Shown: positions 14,776 to 22,230 of the stretch, piece after piece
How the letters are laid out: every line of letters starts with the position of its first letter
Position numbering within the stretch: position 1 is the first letter of the stretch
NCBI GenBank assembly: GCA_947364395.1
Contig: CANASS010000016.1
Span: 1-38,857, forward strand
Source of the DNA: an uncultured bacterium
Lineage (GTDB): Bacteria; Bacillota; Clostridia; Oscillospirales; Oscillospiraceae
DNA length: 38,857 nt
Reading direction: 5' to 3'
Notes under the pieces: generated by a model
What the model was told of the DNA's origin: nothing
What the model saw: the letters and a program-made list of their open reading frames with translations, nothing else
The model's database searches: none
Made by a program: the position numbers and the translations under genes

Positions 14776-16158
14776 ATGAATGACACCATCGCCGCCATCG
14801 CCACCCCCCCGATTCCCTCCGCCATCGGCATACTGCGCCTGTCCGGGCCGGGGGCCGTCCAGGCCGTGGACCGGGTGTTTGTCCCCTTCCACGGCGGCCC
14901 CATGGGGGAGCGCCCTGACCGCACCCTGGTATACGGAACCCTCCGCGACCGGGAGGGGGCGGTGATCGACCACTGCCTGTGCACCGTGTCCCGCTCGCCC
15001 CACAGCTACACCGGGGAGGACGCCGCCGAGCTGCAATGCCACGGCTCCCCGGCGGTGCTGGCCCTGGGGCTGGAGGCGCTGTTTGCCGCCGGGGCCCGGC
15101 AGGCGGGGCCGGGGGAGTTCACCCGTCGGGCCTTCCTCAACGGCAGGCTGGACCTGACCCGGGCGGAGGCGGTGGCCGACCTGATCCACGCCGAGACCCC
15201 GGCGGCGGCGCGGCAGGCGGCGGGCCAGCTGGGCGGGGCCCTGGCCCGGACCGTGGACGGCATCTACGGCGGCCTGACCGACCTGTGCGCTCACTTCCAC
15301 GCGGTGCTGGACTACCCCGACGAGGACATTGAGCCCTTTGAGGCGGAAGAGCTGGCCGGGGCGCTGGAAGCGGCGGCGGGAGAGCTGGACCGGCTGGCCG
15401 CCACCTACCGGCGGGGGCGTCTGCTCAACGAGGGGGTGCCCTGCGCCATCGTGGGGCGGCCCAACGCGGGGAAATCCACCCTGTTCAACGCCCTGCTGGG
15501 CTATGAGCGGGCCATCGTCACCGATATCCCCGGCACCACCCGGGACACGGTGGAGGAACGGGCAATCCTGGGCGGTGTGGTGCTGCGGCTGGCGGACACG
15601 GCGGGCCTGCGGGAGACGGAGGACGCGGTGGAGCAGCTGGGGGTGGAGCGCTCCCGGGAGGCCTTGGAGCGGGCTGAACTGATTCTGGCGGTGACCGACG
15701 GCGCGGGAGCGTTCACCCAGGAGGACCAGGAAGCCCTGGAGCTGGCGTCGCTGTCGGGAAAGACCTGGATCTGGATTGCGAGCAAGCGGGATTTGACCGG
15801 GCCCACCGCCCTGTGGACCGCGGGCTGGGGAGGGAACGCCCCCGCCGCTGCGGTGTCCCTGTCCGCCCTCACCGGGGAGGGCATGGAGGCGCTGGAACAG
15901 GCGGTGGCTGCCCTGTTCCCGGAGCCGCCGGAGGCCCAGGCCGGAGCCCTGCTCACCAACGCCCGGCAGGCGGAGGCGGCGGGGAGGGCCCGGGAGGCCG
16001 TCCGTCGGGGGGCGCAGGCCCTTTCCGCGGGGATGCCCCCCGATGCGGTGGTGGCCGACGTGGAGGAGGCCATGTCCGCCCTGGGAGAGCTGACGGGGCG
16101 GACGGTGCGGGAGGACGTGACCGCCCGGATCTTTGAGCGGTTCTGCGTGGGGAAATAG
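14776..16158 (+). CDS. mnmE: tRNA modification GTPase MnmE
   Basis: 460 residues. With MnmG it installs the carboxymethylaminomethyl group on the wobble uridine of certain tRNAs. The N-terminal tetrahydrofolate-binding domain (1-120) begins NDTIAAIATPP; the helical domain flanks the G domain; the C-terminus is FERFCVGK, the conserved C-x-G-K end. G-domain motifs: G1 GRPNAGKST (227-235), G2 GTTRD, G3 DTAGLRETED. G4 reads SKRD (336-339), where the family normally has NKxD, so the base-contacting asparagine is replaced by serine. The ribosome site is GAGGTG. The classic partner mnmG is not in the window. The next gene has its own promoter. Confidence 0.95.
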   Translation: MNDTIAAIATPPIPSAIGILRLSGPGAVQAVDRVFVPFHGGPMGERPDRTLVYGTLRDREGAVIDHCLCTVSRSPHSYTGEDAAELQCHGSPAVLALGLEALFAAGARQAGPGEFTRRAFLNGRLDLTRAEAVADLIHAETPAAARQAAGQLGGALARTVDGIYGGLTDLCAHFHAVLDYPDEDIEPFEAEELAGALEAAAGELDRLAATYRRGRLLNEGVPCAIVGRPNAGKSTLFNALLGYERAIVTDIPGTTRDTVEERAILGGVVLRLADTAGLRETEDAVEQLGVERSREALERAELILAVTDGAGAFTQEDQEALELASLSGKTWIWIASKRDLTGPTALWTAGWGGNAPAAAVSLSALTGEGMEALEQAVAALFPEPPEAQAGALLTNARQAEAAGRAREAVRRGAQALSAGMPPDAVVADVEEAMSALGELTGRTVREDVTARIFERFCVGK

Positions 16159-16162
16159 ACGG

Positions 16163-16191
16163 GTGACAAGGGCCGTTTTCAGGTGTATAAT
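16163..16191 (+). promoter_or_regulatory. Promoter of the sdpI-like / dtd / mutL operon
   Basis: GTGACA (16163-16168), 17-base spacer, perfect TATAAT (16186-16191), 22 bases before the start codon at 16214. The downstream genes are closely spaced. Confidence 0.7.
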
Positions 16192-16213
16192 GAAGAAAAA
16201 GGGGGAAGTCACG

Positions 16214-16603
16214 ATGGAATGGTATGATTGCGCGATTCTGCTGGTGGACGTTTTTGCCGTGCCCGCCATCCTGCTTGGTTTCGGATGGCGCTTCATGAAA
16301 AAGCCGCCCCAAGACATCAACGGCGCATACGGCTACCGCACCCCCATGTCCATGAAGAACCGGGACACCTGGGATTTTGCCCATCAGGTGTGCGGGCGGG
16401 TCTGGTGGCGGATGGGCTGGGTTCTGCTGGCGCTGTCCGCAGTCCTCCTGGCGTGGATGCAGACCCGTCCCGGAGGAGAGCAGACCAACTGGCTGCTGGG
16501 CATCTTGGTGGTAATCGCGGAAACGGTGATGCTCATCTTTACGATCATTCCCGTGGAACGGGCGCTGAAGAAAACCTTTGACAAGAACGGAACCAGACGG
16601 TAA
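16214..16603 (+). CDS. SdpI-like small membrane protein
   Basis: 129 residues from the ATG at 16214, preceded by AGGGGGAAG; an ATG at 16190 in the same frame overlaps the -10 box and is less likely. Membrane helices lie at about residues 4-24 (CAILLVDVFAVPAILLGFGW), 68-88 (VLLALSAVLLAWMQ) and 95-118. Between the first two is GAYGYRTPMSMKNRDTWDFA followed by VCGRVW, the signature stretch of the SdpI/YhfL family. SdpI in Bacillus gives immunity to the SdpC toxin and signals to its regulator; most family members have no known role, and no toxin gene is near. It lies 13 bases before dtd and shares its transcript. Confidence 0.8.
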   Translation: MEWYDCAILLVDVFAVPAILLGFGWRFMKKPPQDINGAYGYRTPMSMKNRDTWDFAHQVCGRVWWRMGWVLLALSAVLLAWMQTRPGGEQTNWLLGILVVIAETVMLIFTIIPVERALKKTFDKNGTRR

Positions 16604-16616
16604 GGAGGACATTGCC

Positions 16617-17051
16617 ATGAGAGCGGTTGTGACCCGGGTGAAGAACGCCCGGGTGGAGATAGGCGGTAAAATCAACGGGGCCATTGAGACGGGCCTTTTG
16701 GTGCTGCTGGGGGTGGGCCCTGACGATGCCGAGGCCCAGGCGGACAAGATGGCGGACAAGGTCTGCGGCCTGCGCATATTTGAGGACGAGAACGAGAGGA
16801 TGAACCTGAACCTGGCGGCTGTGGGGGGCGCGCTGCTGGTGGTGAGCCAGTTCACCCTGTACGCCGACACCTCCTCCCGCCGCCCCGGGTTCTCCCACGC
16901 GGCCAAGCCGGACAGGGCCATCCCGCTGTACCAGCGGTTCATGGCCCAGTGCCGGGAGCGGGGATTTGTGGTGGAGCACGGGGAGTTCGGGGCGGACATG
17001 CAGGTGTTCTCCCAGAACGACGGCCCGGTAACTATATTACTCGAGGTATAA
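16617..17051 (+). CDS. dtd: D-aminoacyl-tRNA deacylase
   Basis: 144 residues from the ATG at 16617, immediately after AAGGAGGACA. Dtd removes D-amino acids (and glycine from tRNA-Ala) from mischarged tRNAs. Family motifs: MRAVVTRVKNARVEI at the start, GLLVLLGV, the SQFTLYAD active-site stretch (about residues 76-83), and DGPVTILLEV at the end, the GP-containing motif in which the usual NGPVT is DGPVT. Length is normal. The mutL start lies one base after the stop, so translation is probably coupled. Confidence 0.95.
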   Translation: MRAVVTRVKNARVEIGGKINGAIETGLLVLLGVGPDDAEAQADKMADKVCGLRIFEDENERMNLNLAAVGGALLVVSQFTLYADTSSRRPGFSHAAKPDRAIPLYQRFMAQCRERGFVVEHGEFGADMQVFSQNDGPVTILLEV

Positions 17052-17052
17052 T

Positions 17053-19095
17053 ATGGCGACAATAAAACAATTAGACCCCCATGTGGCCGACCTGATCGCG
17101 GCGGGGGAGGTGGTGGAGCGCCCCGCCAGCGTGGTGAAGGAGCTGATGGAAAACGCCATCGACGCGGGGGCGTCCGCCGTCACGGTGGAGATCAGCCGGG
17201 GGGGCATGGCCCTGATCCGGGTGACGGACGACGGCTGCGGCATCCCGGCGGACCAGGCGGCCACGGCTTTTCTGCGCCACGCCACGTCGAAAATCTCCGA
17301 TGAACGCGACCTGGAGGCCATCGGCACCCTGGGCTTCCGGGGGGAGGCCCTGGCGGCCATCTCGGCGGTGTCCCGGGTGGAGCTCCTGACCCGGACGGAG
17401 GATCAGGACCTGGGGGCGTCCCTCACGGTGGAGGCCGGCCAGGTGGTGGACCAGGAGGAGGCGGGCTGTCCCAAAGGCACCGCCATGGCGGTGCGGGACC
17501 TGTTCTACAACACCCCCGCCCGGCTGAAGTTCATGAAAAAGGACGCGGCGGAGGGGGCGGCGGTGTTTGGCGTGGTCCAGCGGGCGGCCCTGTCCCACCC
17601 GGAGCTCAGCGTGAAGTTCATCCGGGACGGCAGGCAGGAGCTGCTCACCCCCGGCGACGGCCAGCTGAAAAGCGCCGTCTACGCCGTCATGGGCCGGGAT
17701 ATCGCCTTGGGCTTCCTCCCCGTGGACGGGACACGGGAGGAGATGCGGGCGGAGGGCTTCACCTCTCTGCCCGCCTGCTGCCGGGGGAGCCGGGGGTATC
17801 AGCACTTTTTCGTCAACGGACGGTATGTCAAGAGCCGGGTGATGATGGCGGCGGTGGAGGAGGCCTACAAAAACCAGAAGATGGTGGGCAAATTCCCCGG
17901 CTGCGTCATCCACCTGACGCTGCCGCCCGGAGAGGTGGATGTGAACGTCCACCCCACCAAAACCGAAGTGAAGTTTCAGCGGGAGCAGGCGGTGTTCGCC
18001 ACGGTGTACGGCGCGGTGCTGTCCGCCCTGAACGGGGACCGCACCCGGCCCCAGGCGGTGCTGCCCGGGGTGAAGCCGTCGGACGAGGTCACGCCCAACC
18101 AGACGGCCCTGCCCCTCAACGACCGGGCCCGGGAGCTGGCCGGCGCACAGTTCATGCCCGCCTCCCGGTTCAAGCCCATGCCGGGGTTTCAGCCGGGGAA
18201 ACAGCCGGAGACCCCGGCCTCGCCGGTGAAACGGGCGGGAGAGGGGGCCCCGCCCCCTCCCGAGGCGAAAAAAAAGAAGGACTCCCCCTTCCAATGGGTG
18301 GAGCCCCTGCCGGAGCGGCGAGAAACGGTCCCGGCCCAAAGGCCGGAGACCCCAGCGCCGGTGAAAAAAGCGCCGGGGGGACCCGCGCCCCTCCCGGCCA
18401 GGGAGGCGCGGCCCGCGCCGGAGCCGGTCCCGGAGAAACAGAGCGCACCCCCGGCGCAGCCCATTCCAGTGGATGCGCAGTCCGCCGTACCCGCGCCGCA
18501 GACCCCCGCTCCCGCGCCGGAGCCCCAGGAGGAGCCCTGGGTGGTCCGGGGGGAGCTGTTCCGCACCTATGTGATGGTGGAGCAGGGGGACAAGGTGCTG
18601 CTCATCGACAAGCACGCAGCCCACGAGCGGGCTAATTTCGACCGGCTCAAGGCGGCGGACTACCGGCCCATGGTTCAGGAGCTGCTCACCCCGGTGACCT
18701 TCACCCCCGCCCCGGAGGAACGGGCCGCGCTGCTGGAACAGGCCGATCTGCTGGCCCAGTTCGGCTTTGAGGCGGAGGAGTTCGGGACCGGGGCGCTGGC
18801 AGTGCGGTCCGCGCCGGACTATCTGGACGCGGGGGACATCGAAGGGGCCCTGTGCGAGCTGGCCCGGCGGCTGAAGGCGGCGGGGACCGCCGACCCCGCC
18901 TCCGCCCGGGACGAGCTGCTGCACACCATGGCCTGCAAGGCGGCCATTAAGGGCGGCTGGCGCAGCGGGGCCGAGGAGCTGGAGGAGGTGGCCCGGCTGG
19001 TGATGAGCGGGGCGGTGAAATACTGCCCCCACGGCCGGCCGGTGGCCATCGAGCTGACCAAAAAGCAGCTGGAAAAACAGTTCAAGCGGGGGTGA
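17053..19095 (+). CDS. mutL: DNA mismatch repair protein MutL (endonuclease type)
   Basis: 680 residues. The N-terminal GHKL ATPase shows ELMENAIDAGAS, VTDDGCGIP, FLRHATSKI, GTLGFRGEALAAIS and DLFYNTPARLKF. A linker of about 150 residues (roughly 345-495), rich in proline, alanine and glutamate, joins it to the C-terminal dimerisation/endonuclease domain. That domain has DKHAAHERANFD (metal-site motif, consensus DQHA-x2-E-x4-E), ACKAAIKGG and CPHGRP. The last glutamate of the consensus is aspartate here. The nicking form is expected in bacteria without MutH. The gene follows dtd by one base and ends convergent to an XRE gene. Confidence 0.96.
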   Translation: MATIKQLDPHVADLIAAGEVVERPASVVKELMENAIDAGASAVTVEISRGGMALIRVTDDGCGIPADQAATAFLRHATSKISDERDLEAIGTLGFRGEALAAISAVSRVELLTRTEDQDLGASLTVEAGQVVDQEEAGCPKGTAMAVRDLFYNTPARLKFMKKDAAEGAAVFGVVQRAALSHPELSVKFIRDGRQELLTPGDGQLKSAVYAVMGRDIALGFLPVDGTREEMRAEGFTSLPACCRGSRGYQHFFVNGRYVKSRVMMAAVEEAYKNQKMVGKFPGCVIHLTLPPGEVDVNVHPTKTEVKFQREQAVFATVYGAVLSALNGDRTRPQAVLPGVKPSDEVTPNQTALPLNDRARELAGAQFMPASRFKPMPGFQPGKQPETPASPVKRAGEGAPPPPEAKKKKDSPFQWVEPLPERRETVPAQRPETPAPVKKAPGGPAPLPAREARPAPEPVPEKQSAPPAQPIPVDAQSAVPAPQTPAPAPEPQEEPWVVRGELFRTYVMVEQGDKVLLIDKHAAHERANFDRLKAADYRPMVQELLTPVTFTPAPEERAALLEQADLLAQFGFEAEEFGTGALAVRSAPDYLDAGDIEGALCELARRLKAAGTADPASARDELLHTMACKAAIKGGWRSGAEELEEVARLVMSGAVKYCPHGRPVAIELTKKQLEKQFKRG

Positions 19096-19205
19096 CCCAG
19101 ATTGGAGGCAGTTTTGACCACTACCATTGGATTGTTCGGCTCCGTCCATCAGGACGAGATGCAGCAAAAATTTGGATGGGACGACGGCAAGTCCGTGGCC
19201 CTTGT

Positions 19206-19661
19206 TCACCCCTTCTTTCGTGCCTGCCACACCTTGGCCAGAATGTCCTTGAGCACCAGAAAGGCGTCCAGCTCGCTGTAGCCCTGCTCCTTTTTGAGCC
19301 GGTCCAGCAGCCGGACCAGCTCCTGGGCGTAGGGGGCGGGGTCCACCGTCTCCTGGTAGGTCACCAGGATAGGGTACTTCTTCCCCCAGGCCTTTGTCCA
19401 GTCGATCTTGTCCGCCGTCTTGTCGCTGGTGCGCTCTATGGCCTCCTGAATCTCCTGAACCTCCAGATCGAAGTCGATGAGCTCATCCAAGGACAGCTTG
19501 TACAGGGCCGCCATCCGTTTGGACTGGCGGATATCGGGCAGTGTCTCGTCCGTCTCCCACTTGGAGATGGTCTGGCGGCTCACCCCCAGCTTTTCCGCCA
19601 CACCCTCCTGGGACAGCCCGCTTTTCTTCCGGGCCCGGTACAGACTGGTTCCTAAACTCAT
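19206..19661 (-). CDS. XRE family regulator
   Basis: 151 residues from the ATG at 19659-19661, with AAAGGAG about 10 bases upstream; a longer reading would run through the promoter. Residues 3-60 are a Cro/CI helix-turn-helix: SLYRARKKSGLSQEGVAEKLGVSRQTISKWETD. The rest is helical and charged (DFDLEVQEIQEAIERTSDKTADKID, then a C-terminal LVRLLDRLKKEQGYSELDAFLVL) with no known ligand motif. It is a lone gene with its own promoter and an inverted repeat on the -10 box, so autoregulation is likely. It stands between mutL and pta; nothing links its function to either. Confidence 0.88.
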   Translation of the reverse strand: MSLGTSLYRARKKSGLSQEGVAEKLGVSRQTISKWETDETLPDIRQSKRMAALYKLSLDELIDFDLEVQEIQEAIERTSDKTADKIDWTKAWGKKYPILVTYQETVDPAPYAQELVRLLDRLKKEQGYSELDAFLVLKDILAKVWQARKKG

Positions 19662-19683
19662 AAAAATCCACTCCTTTCGTGTT

Positions 19684-19720
19684 GTCCTCCCAGTATAGCG
19701 GAGGACGGAAAAAAGGTCCA
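19684..19720 (-). promoter_or_regulatory. Promoter and putative operator of the XRE gene
   Basis: Minus strand: TGGACC (19715-19720), 17-base spacer, TATACT (19692-19697). A perfect 7-bp inverted repeat, GTCCTCC (19684-19690) and GGAGGAC (19700-19706), straddles the -10 box with a 9-base spacer, as expected for self-repression. Confidence 0.6.
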
Positions 19721-19761
19721 CCAACGGAACGGTGCAAATGCGCACGGATTGCTGACAGGGA

Positions 19762-19790
19762 AAGCGCCCTCCCGGCTTGGGAGGGCGCTT
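19762..19790 (-). terminator. Terminator of pta
   Basis: Minus strand, 20 bases after the pta stop: AAGCGCCCTCCC / GGGAGGGCGCTT stem (12 bp, loop of five bases) followed by a short TTTCCC. The stem is strong and the T-tract weak. Confidence 0.75.
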
Positions 19791-19809
19791 GACTGCGGCA
19801 AAACGGAGG

Positions 19810-20787
19810 TCAATCGGCGAGGGCCGCGGTGATGATGGACATGGAATACACCTCCATGGCGTTGCAGCCCCGGGACAGGTCGTTGATGGGGGCGTTCAGG
19901 CCCAGCAGGATGGGGCCGTAGGCGTCGAAGTTGCCCATGCGCTGGGCGATCTTGTAGCCGATGTTGCCCGAGGAGATGTCCGGGAAGATGAAGGTGTTGG
20001 CCCGGCCCGCCACGTTGGACTTAGGAGCCTTCAGGTGGCCCACGGTGGGGGACACGGCGGCGTCGAACTGAAACTCGCCGTCCACGGGGAAGTCCAGGTC
20101 CATGGCCTGGAGCTTTTTGCAGGCGTTGCGCATCTTGTCCACCATGGGGCCCTTGCCGGAGCCCATGGTGGAGTAGCTCAGCATGGCCACCTTGGGCTCC
20201 GCGCCGAACCGGCGGGCGCAGGCGGCCACCTCCTGGGTGATCTCCACCAGGTCGTCCTCGGTGGGTTCGATGTTGATGGCGCAGTCGCCCATGGCCAGCA
20301 CCTGGTTGCCGCCGGTGGCGAAGGGCCGCACCAAAATGAAGCAGGAGGACACGATCTTGTTGCCCGGCTTGGTCTTGATGAGCTGGAGGGCGGGGCGGAC
20401 GGTGTCGGCGGTGGAGTAGGTGGCGCCGCCCAGCAGGCAGTCGGCCTCCTTCATGGCCACCAGCATGGTGCCGAAGTAGTTGCCCTGCTGAAGGACCTCC
20501 CGGCACTGTTCAGGGGTCATCTTGCCCTTGCGCAGCTTCACCATCTTGTCCACCATCTCGTCCATCTTCTCGTAGGTGTGGGGCTGGAGGATGGTGGCCC
20601 CCTTGACATTGAGGCATTCCTCGTCCGCAACCCTGTAGATCTTATCAGGATCGCCGATGAGGATGGGGGTGAGGAAGGTTCCGGACAGCAGCCGGGCCGC
20701 GGCCTCCAGGATGCGGGGGTCCTCACCCTCGGTGAATACAATCTTCTTGGGGTTCTTCTTCAGCTTCTGGATCATCAGTCTAAACAT
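19810..20787 (-). CDS. pta: Phosphate acetyltransferase
   Basis: 325 residues from the ATG at 20785-20787, preceded by GGAGGAAACGA; the much longer open reading frame upstream is non-coding. Pta interconverts acetyl-CoA and acetyl phosphate, and with acetate kinase makes ATP in fermentation. The sequence opens KNPKKIVFTEGEDPRILEAA and has ADCLLGGATYSTADTVRPALQ, KIVSSCFILV, FATGGNQVLAMGDCAIN, AMLSYSTMGSGKG and ANTFIFPDISSGNIGYKIAQR, all typical of the PTA_PTB fold. It is the short form without an N-terminal DRTGG region. ackA is not adjacent. It has its own promoter and terminator. Confidence 0.95.
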   Translation of the reverse strand: MFRLMIQKLKKNPKKIVFTEGEDPRILEAAARLLSGTFLTPILIGDPDKIYRVADEECLNVKGATILQPHTYEKMDEMVDKMVKLRKGKMTPEQCREVLQQGNYFGTMLVAMKEADCLLGGATYSTADTVRPALQLIKTKPGNKIVSSCFILVRPFATGGNQVLAMGDCAINIEPTEDDLVEITQEVAACARRFGAEPKVAMLSYSTMGSGKGPMVDKMRNACKKLQAMDLDFPVDGEFQFDAAVSPTVGHLKAPKSNVAGRANTFIFPDISSGNIGYKIAQRMGNFDAYGPILLGLNAPINDLSRGCNAMEVYSMSIITAALAD

Positions 20788-20875
20788 GGGTCGTTTCCTC
20801 CATTTTTTCGGGGCAGCGCCGGAAAACCCCAGGTATTTCCAGTTTTCGCCCAGTTTTATTAGAATGCTGTTATTT

Positions 20876-20904
20876 AATTTATCACCGGCGGTCCATTTTT
20901 TCAA
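20876..20904 (-). promoter_or_regulatory. Promoter of pta
   Basis: Minus strand: TTGAAA (20899-20904), 17-base spacer, TAAATT (20876-20881). It gives a leader of about 80 bases. The AT-rich stretch stands out from its surroundings. Confidence 0.6.
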
Positions 20905-20971
20905 GGGGGTTCTGGTGAAAATCACAAAAAATCCCGGCGGATTTTCTTTGACATTCCAAGGGAATCCACTC

Positions 20972-21000
20972 TTTACAAACCGTATTGCCCCCGCTATACT
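20972..21000 (+). promoter_or_regulatory. Promoter of the second XRE gene and its leader
   Basis: TTTACA (20972-20977), 17-base spacer, TATACT (20995-21000). Transcription would start near 21007, about 195 bases before the start codon at 21203. It is divergent from the pta promoter. Confidence 0.72.
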
Positions 21001-21006
21001 ATACTT

Positions 21007-21202
21007 ACTGTGTTGCGGAGGGCCTGGGTCTTTCCTCCGCAGGAAATGCTGAAGGGATTTCTGCTCGCCCTTGGAGCGCCGCCACAGGTCCGTGAGCCCG
21101 TAGGTCCGTACCTCCGCGTGTTCGTGTGTCCGTGGTCCCAACAGCCTTTTCCTAATGACGACGTCGATGTTTGAAGCTACACTAGGAAAGGGGACAATCC
21201 GG
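21007..21202 (+). promoter_or_regulatory. Long structured leader of the second XRE gene
   Basis: No credible reading frame was found. Mutually exclusive hairpins are visible: TGCGGAGG (21014-21021) pairs with CCTCCGCA (21034-21041), while 21031-21046 folds on its own (TTTCCT / AGGAAA). CCTCCGCG at 21111-21118 is a second possible partner for TGCGGAGG. Near the end, CCTTTTCCTA (21145-21154) can pair with TAGGAAAGG (21184-21192), which covers the ribosome site. It could be a translational switch or an independent small RNA; I recognise no known riboswitch. Confidence 0.45.
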
Positions 21203-21907
21203 ATGACCAATCCCGATTTCGCGCGCACCCTCTCGCTTCTGCGGCAGGAGAGGGGCATCTCCCAGCGGCAGGCCGCCAAGACGCTGGGCATCTCCCAGGC
21301 GCTGCTCTCCCACTATGAGAACGGGGCCAGGGAACCGGGCCTGATGTTTGTGGTCAAGGCCTGCGACTTTTACAACGTATCCGCCGACTTCCTGCTGGGG
21401 CGCACCCTCAGCCGGGACGGCACCACTATTTTGGACGCGGACTCCTTGTACGACGTGTCCGACGAACGTGACAACGTGCTGCGGGGCTCGGTGCTGGCCA
21501 CCCTGTCCAAAAAGCTGGTGGTGAACTCCGTGGGCCTGCTGTTCGACATACTCAGCAAGGTTGGCAGCAAAAAGGCCATCCGGGCGGCGGCCAACTACCT
21601 GTCCGGCACGGTGTATATCCTGTTCCGCCACATCCACCGGGCCAGCGGCAACGAAAACGACGATTTCTTCAACATTCCCCAGACGTGGTTCCTGGCGGGC
21701 CTGCCCCGGGCGGATATGCTTATGAGCGAGGCGGAGTTTGTGGACGCCCTGTCCAATCCCGGCAAGGGGACCCAGTTCCCGCCTCTGGACAACGACTCTA
21801 TGAAGGCGGCCTATCCGGGGACCTACCAGTCCCTGCTCCAGATCGTACACACCTGCGGCGAACGGCTCAACGGCGAGATGGCCAGCCACCTGGAGAACAC
21901 CCGCTGA
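21203..21907 (+). CDS. XRE family regulator with long C-terminal domain
   Basis: 234 residues from the ATG at 21203 (GGAAAGGGG upstream); an ATG at 21155 lies inside the predicted leader hairpin. Residues 3-66 are a Cro/CI helix-turn-helix: FARTLSLLRQERGISQRQAA, then SQALLSHYENGAREPG and ADFLLGR. After an acidic joint (DGTTILDADSLYDVSDE), the C-terminal 130 residues are helical (VLATLSKKLVVNSVGLLFDILSKVGSKKAIR...) and end with a region rich in aromatic residues (FFNIPQTWFLAGLPRADMLM). No known effector motif is seen. Regulators of this layout are common before cell-envelope genes in clostridia (from memory), and an MBOAT/SGNH pair follows. Confidence 0.88.
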   Translation: MTNPDFARTLSLLRQERGISQRQAAKTLGISQALLSHYENGAREPGLMFVVKACDFYNVSADFLLGRTLSRDGTTILDADSLYDVSDERDNVLRGSVLATLSKKLVVNSVGLLFDILSKVGSKKAIRAAANYLSGTVYILFRHIHRASGNENDDFFNIPQTWFLAGLPRADMLMSEAEFVDALSNPGKGTQFPPLDNDSMKAAYPGTYQSLLQIVHTCGERLNGEMASHLENTR

Positions 21908-21911
21908 TAAG

Positions 21912-22215
21912 GAAGCGCGAAGCCGTCGTGAGCCGCGCGGATGGACCGGAGCGAAGGCAAAAGCCCAAGGAGGGCCCCCGGGCCCGGATGGGTTTTGCCT
22001 GAGACGGAGGGAAGCCGCGCGGATGGACCGAAGCGAAGGCAAAAGCCCAAGGAGGGCCCCCGGGCCCGGATGGGTTTTGCTTGAGACGGAGGGAAGCCGC
22101 GCGCCGCGAACAGGCGCAACGTGACAACAAAGAAGCGCGGAGCCGTCGTGAGCCGCGCGGATGGACCGAAACGACGGCGAAAGCCCCAGGCCGCCGGCAG
22201 GCGGAGCGTGACAAG
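21912..22215 (+). repeat. Array of structured repeat units before the MBOAT gene
   Basis: Unit 1 starts GAAGCGCG at 21912 and contains an internal tandem duplication with an 82-base period: GCCGCGCGGATGGACCG occurs at 21932 and 22014, and the start of a third copy at 22096. It ends CAACGTGACAAC near 22127. Unit 2 spans 22132-22214 and ends GAGCGTGACAAG. Each full core holds a hairpin GGCAAAAGCCC / GGGTTTTGCC around a GGGCCC-rich loop. The gap between the two genes (21908-22230) contains nothing else but the MBOAT ribosome site. Confidence 0.8.
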
Positions 22216-22230
22216 AACCGAGGAGATTCC

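Noticed and set aside
19096..19205. Protein-like fragment after mutL (TTTIGLFGSVHQDEMQQKFG in one frame)
   Set aside because: Only about 40 codons, no start signal and no recognised family; it may be a remnant but cannot be supported.
21007..21150. Possible 6S RNA between pta and the XRE gene
   Set aside because: It has its own promoter and some end pairing, but is short and I could not place the conserved central bubble; kept only as a structured leader.
20788..21291. N-terminal extension of pta to a 493-residue frame
   Set aside because: The extension reads through two promoters and the divergent XRE start; Pta homologues begin near MFRLMIQKLKK after a good ribosome site.
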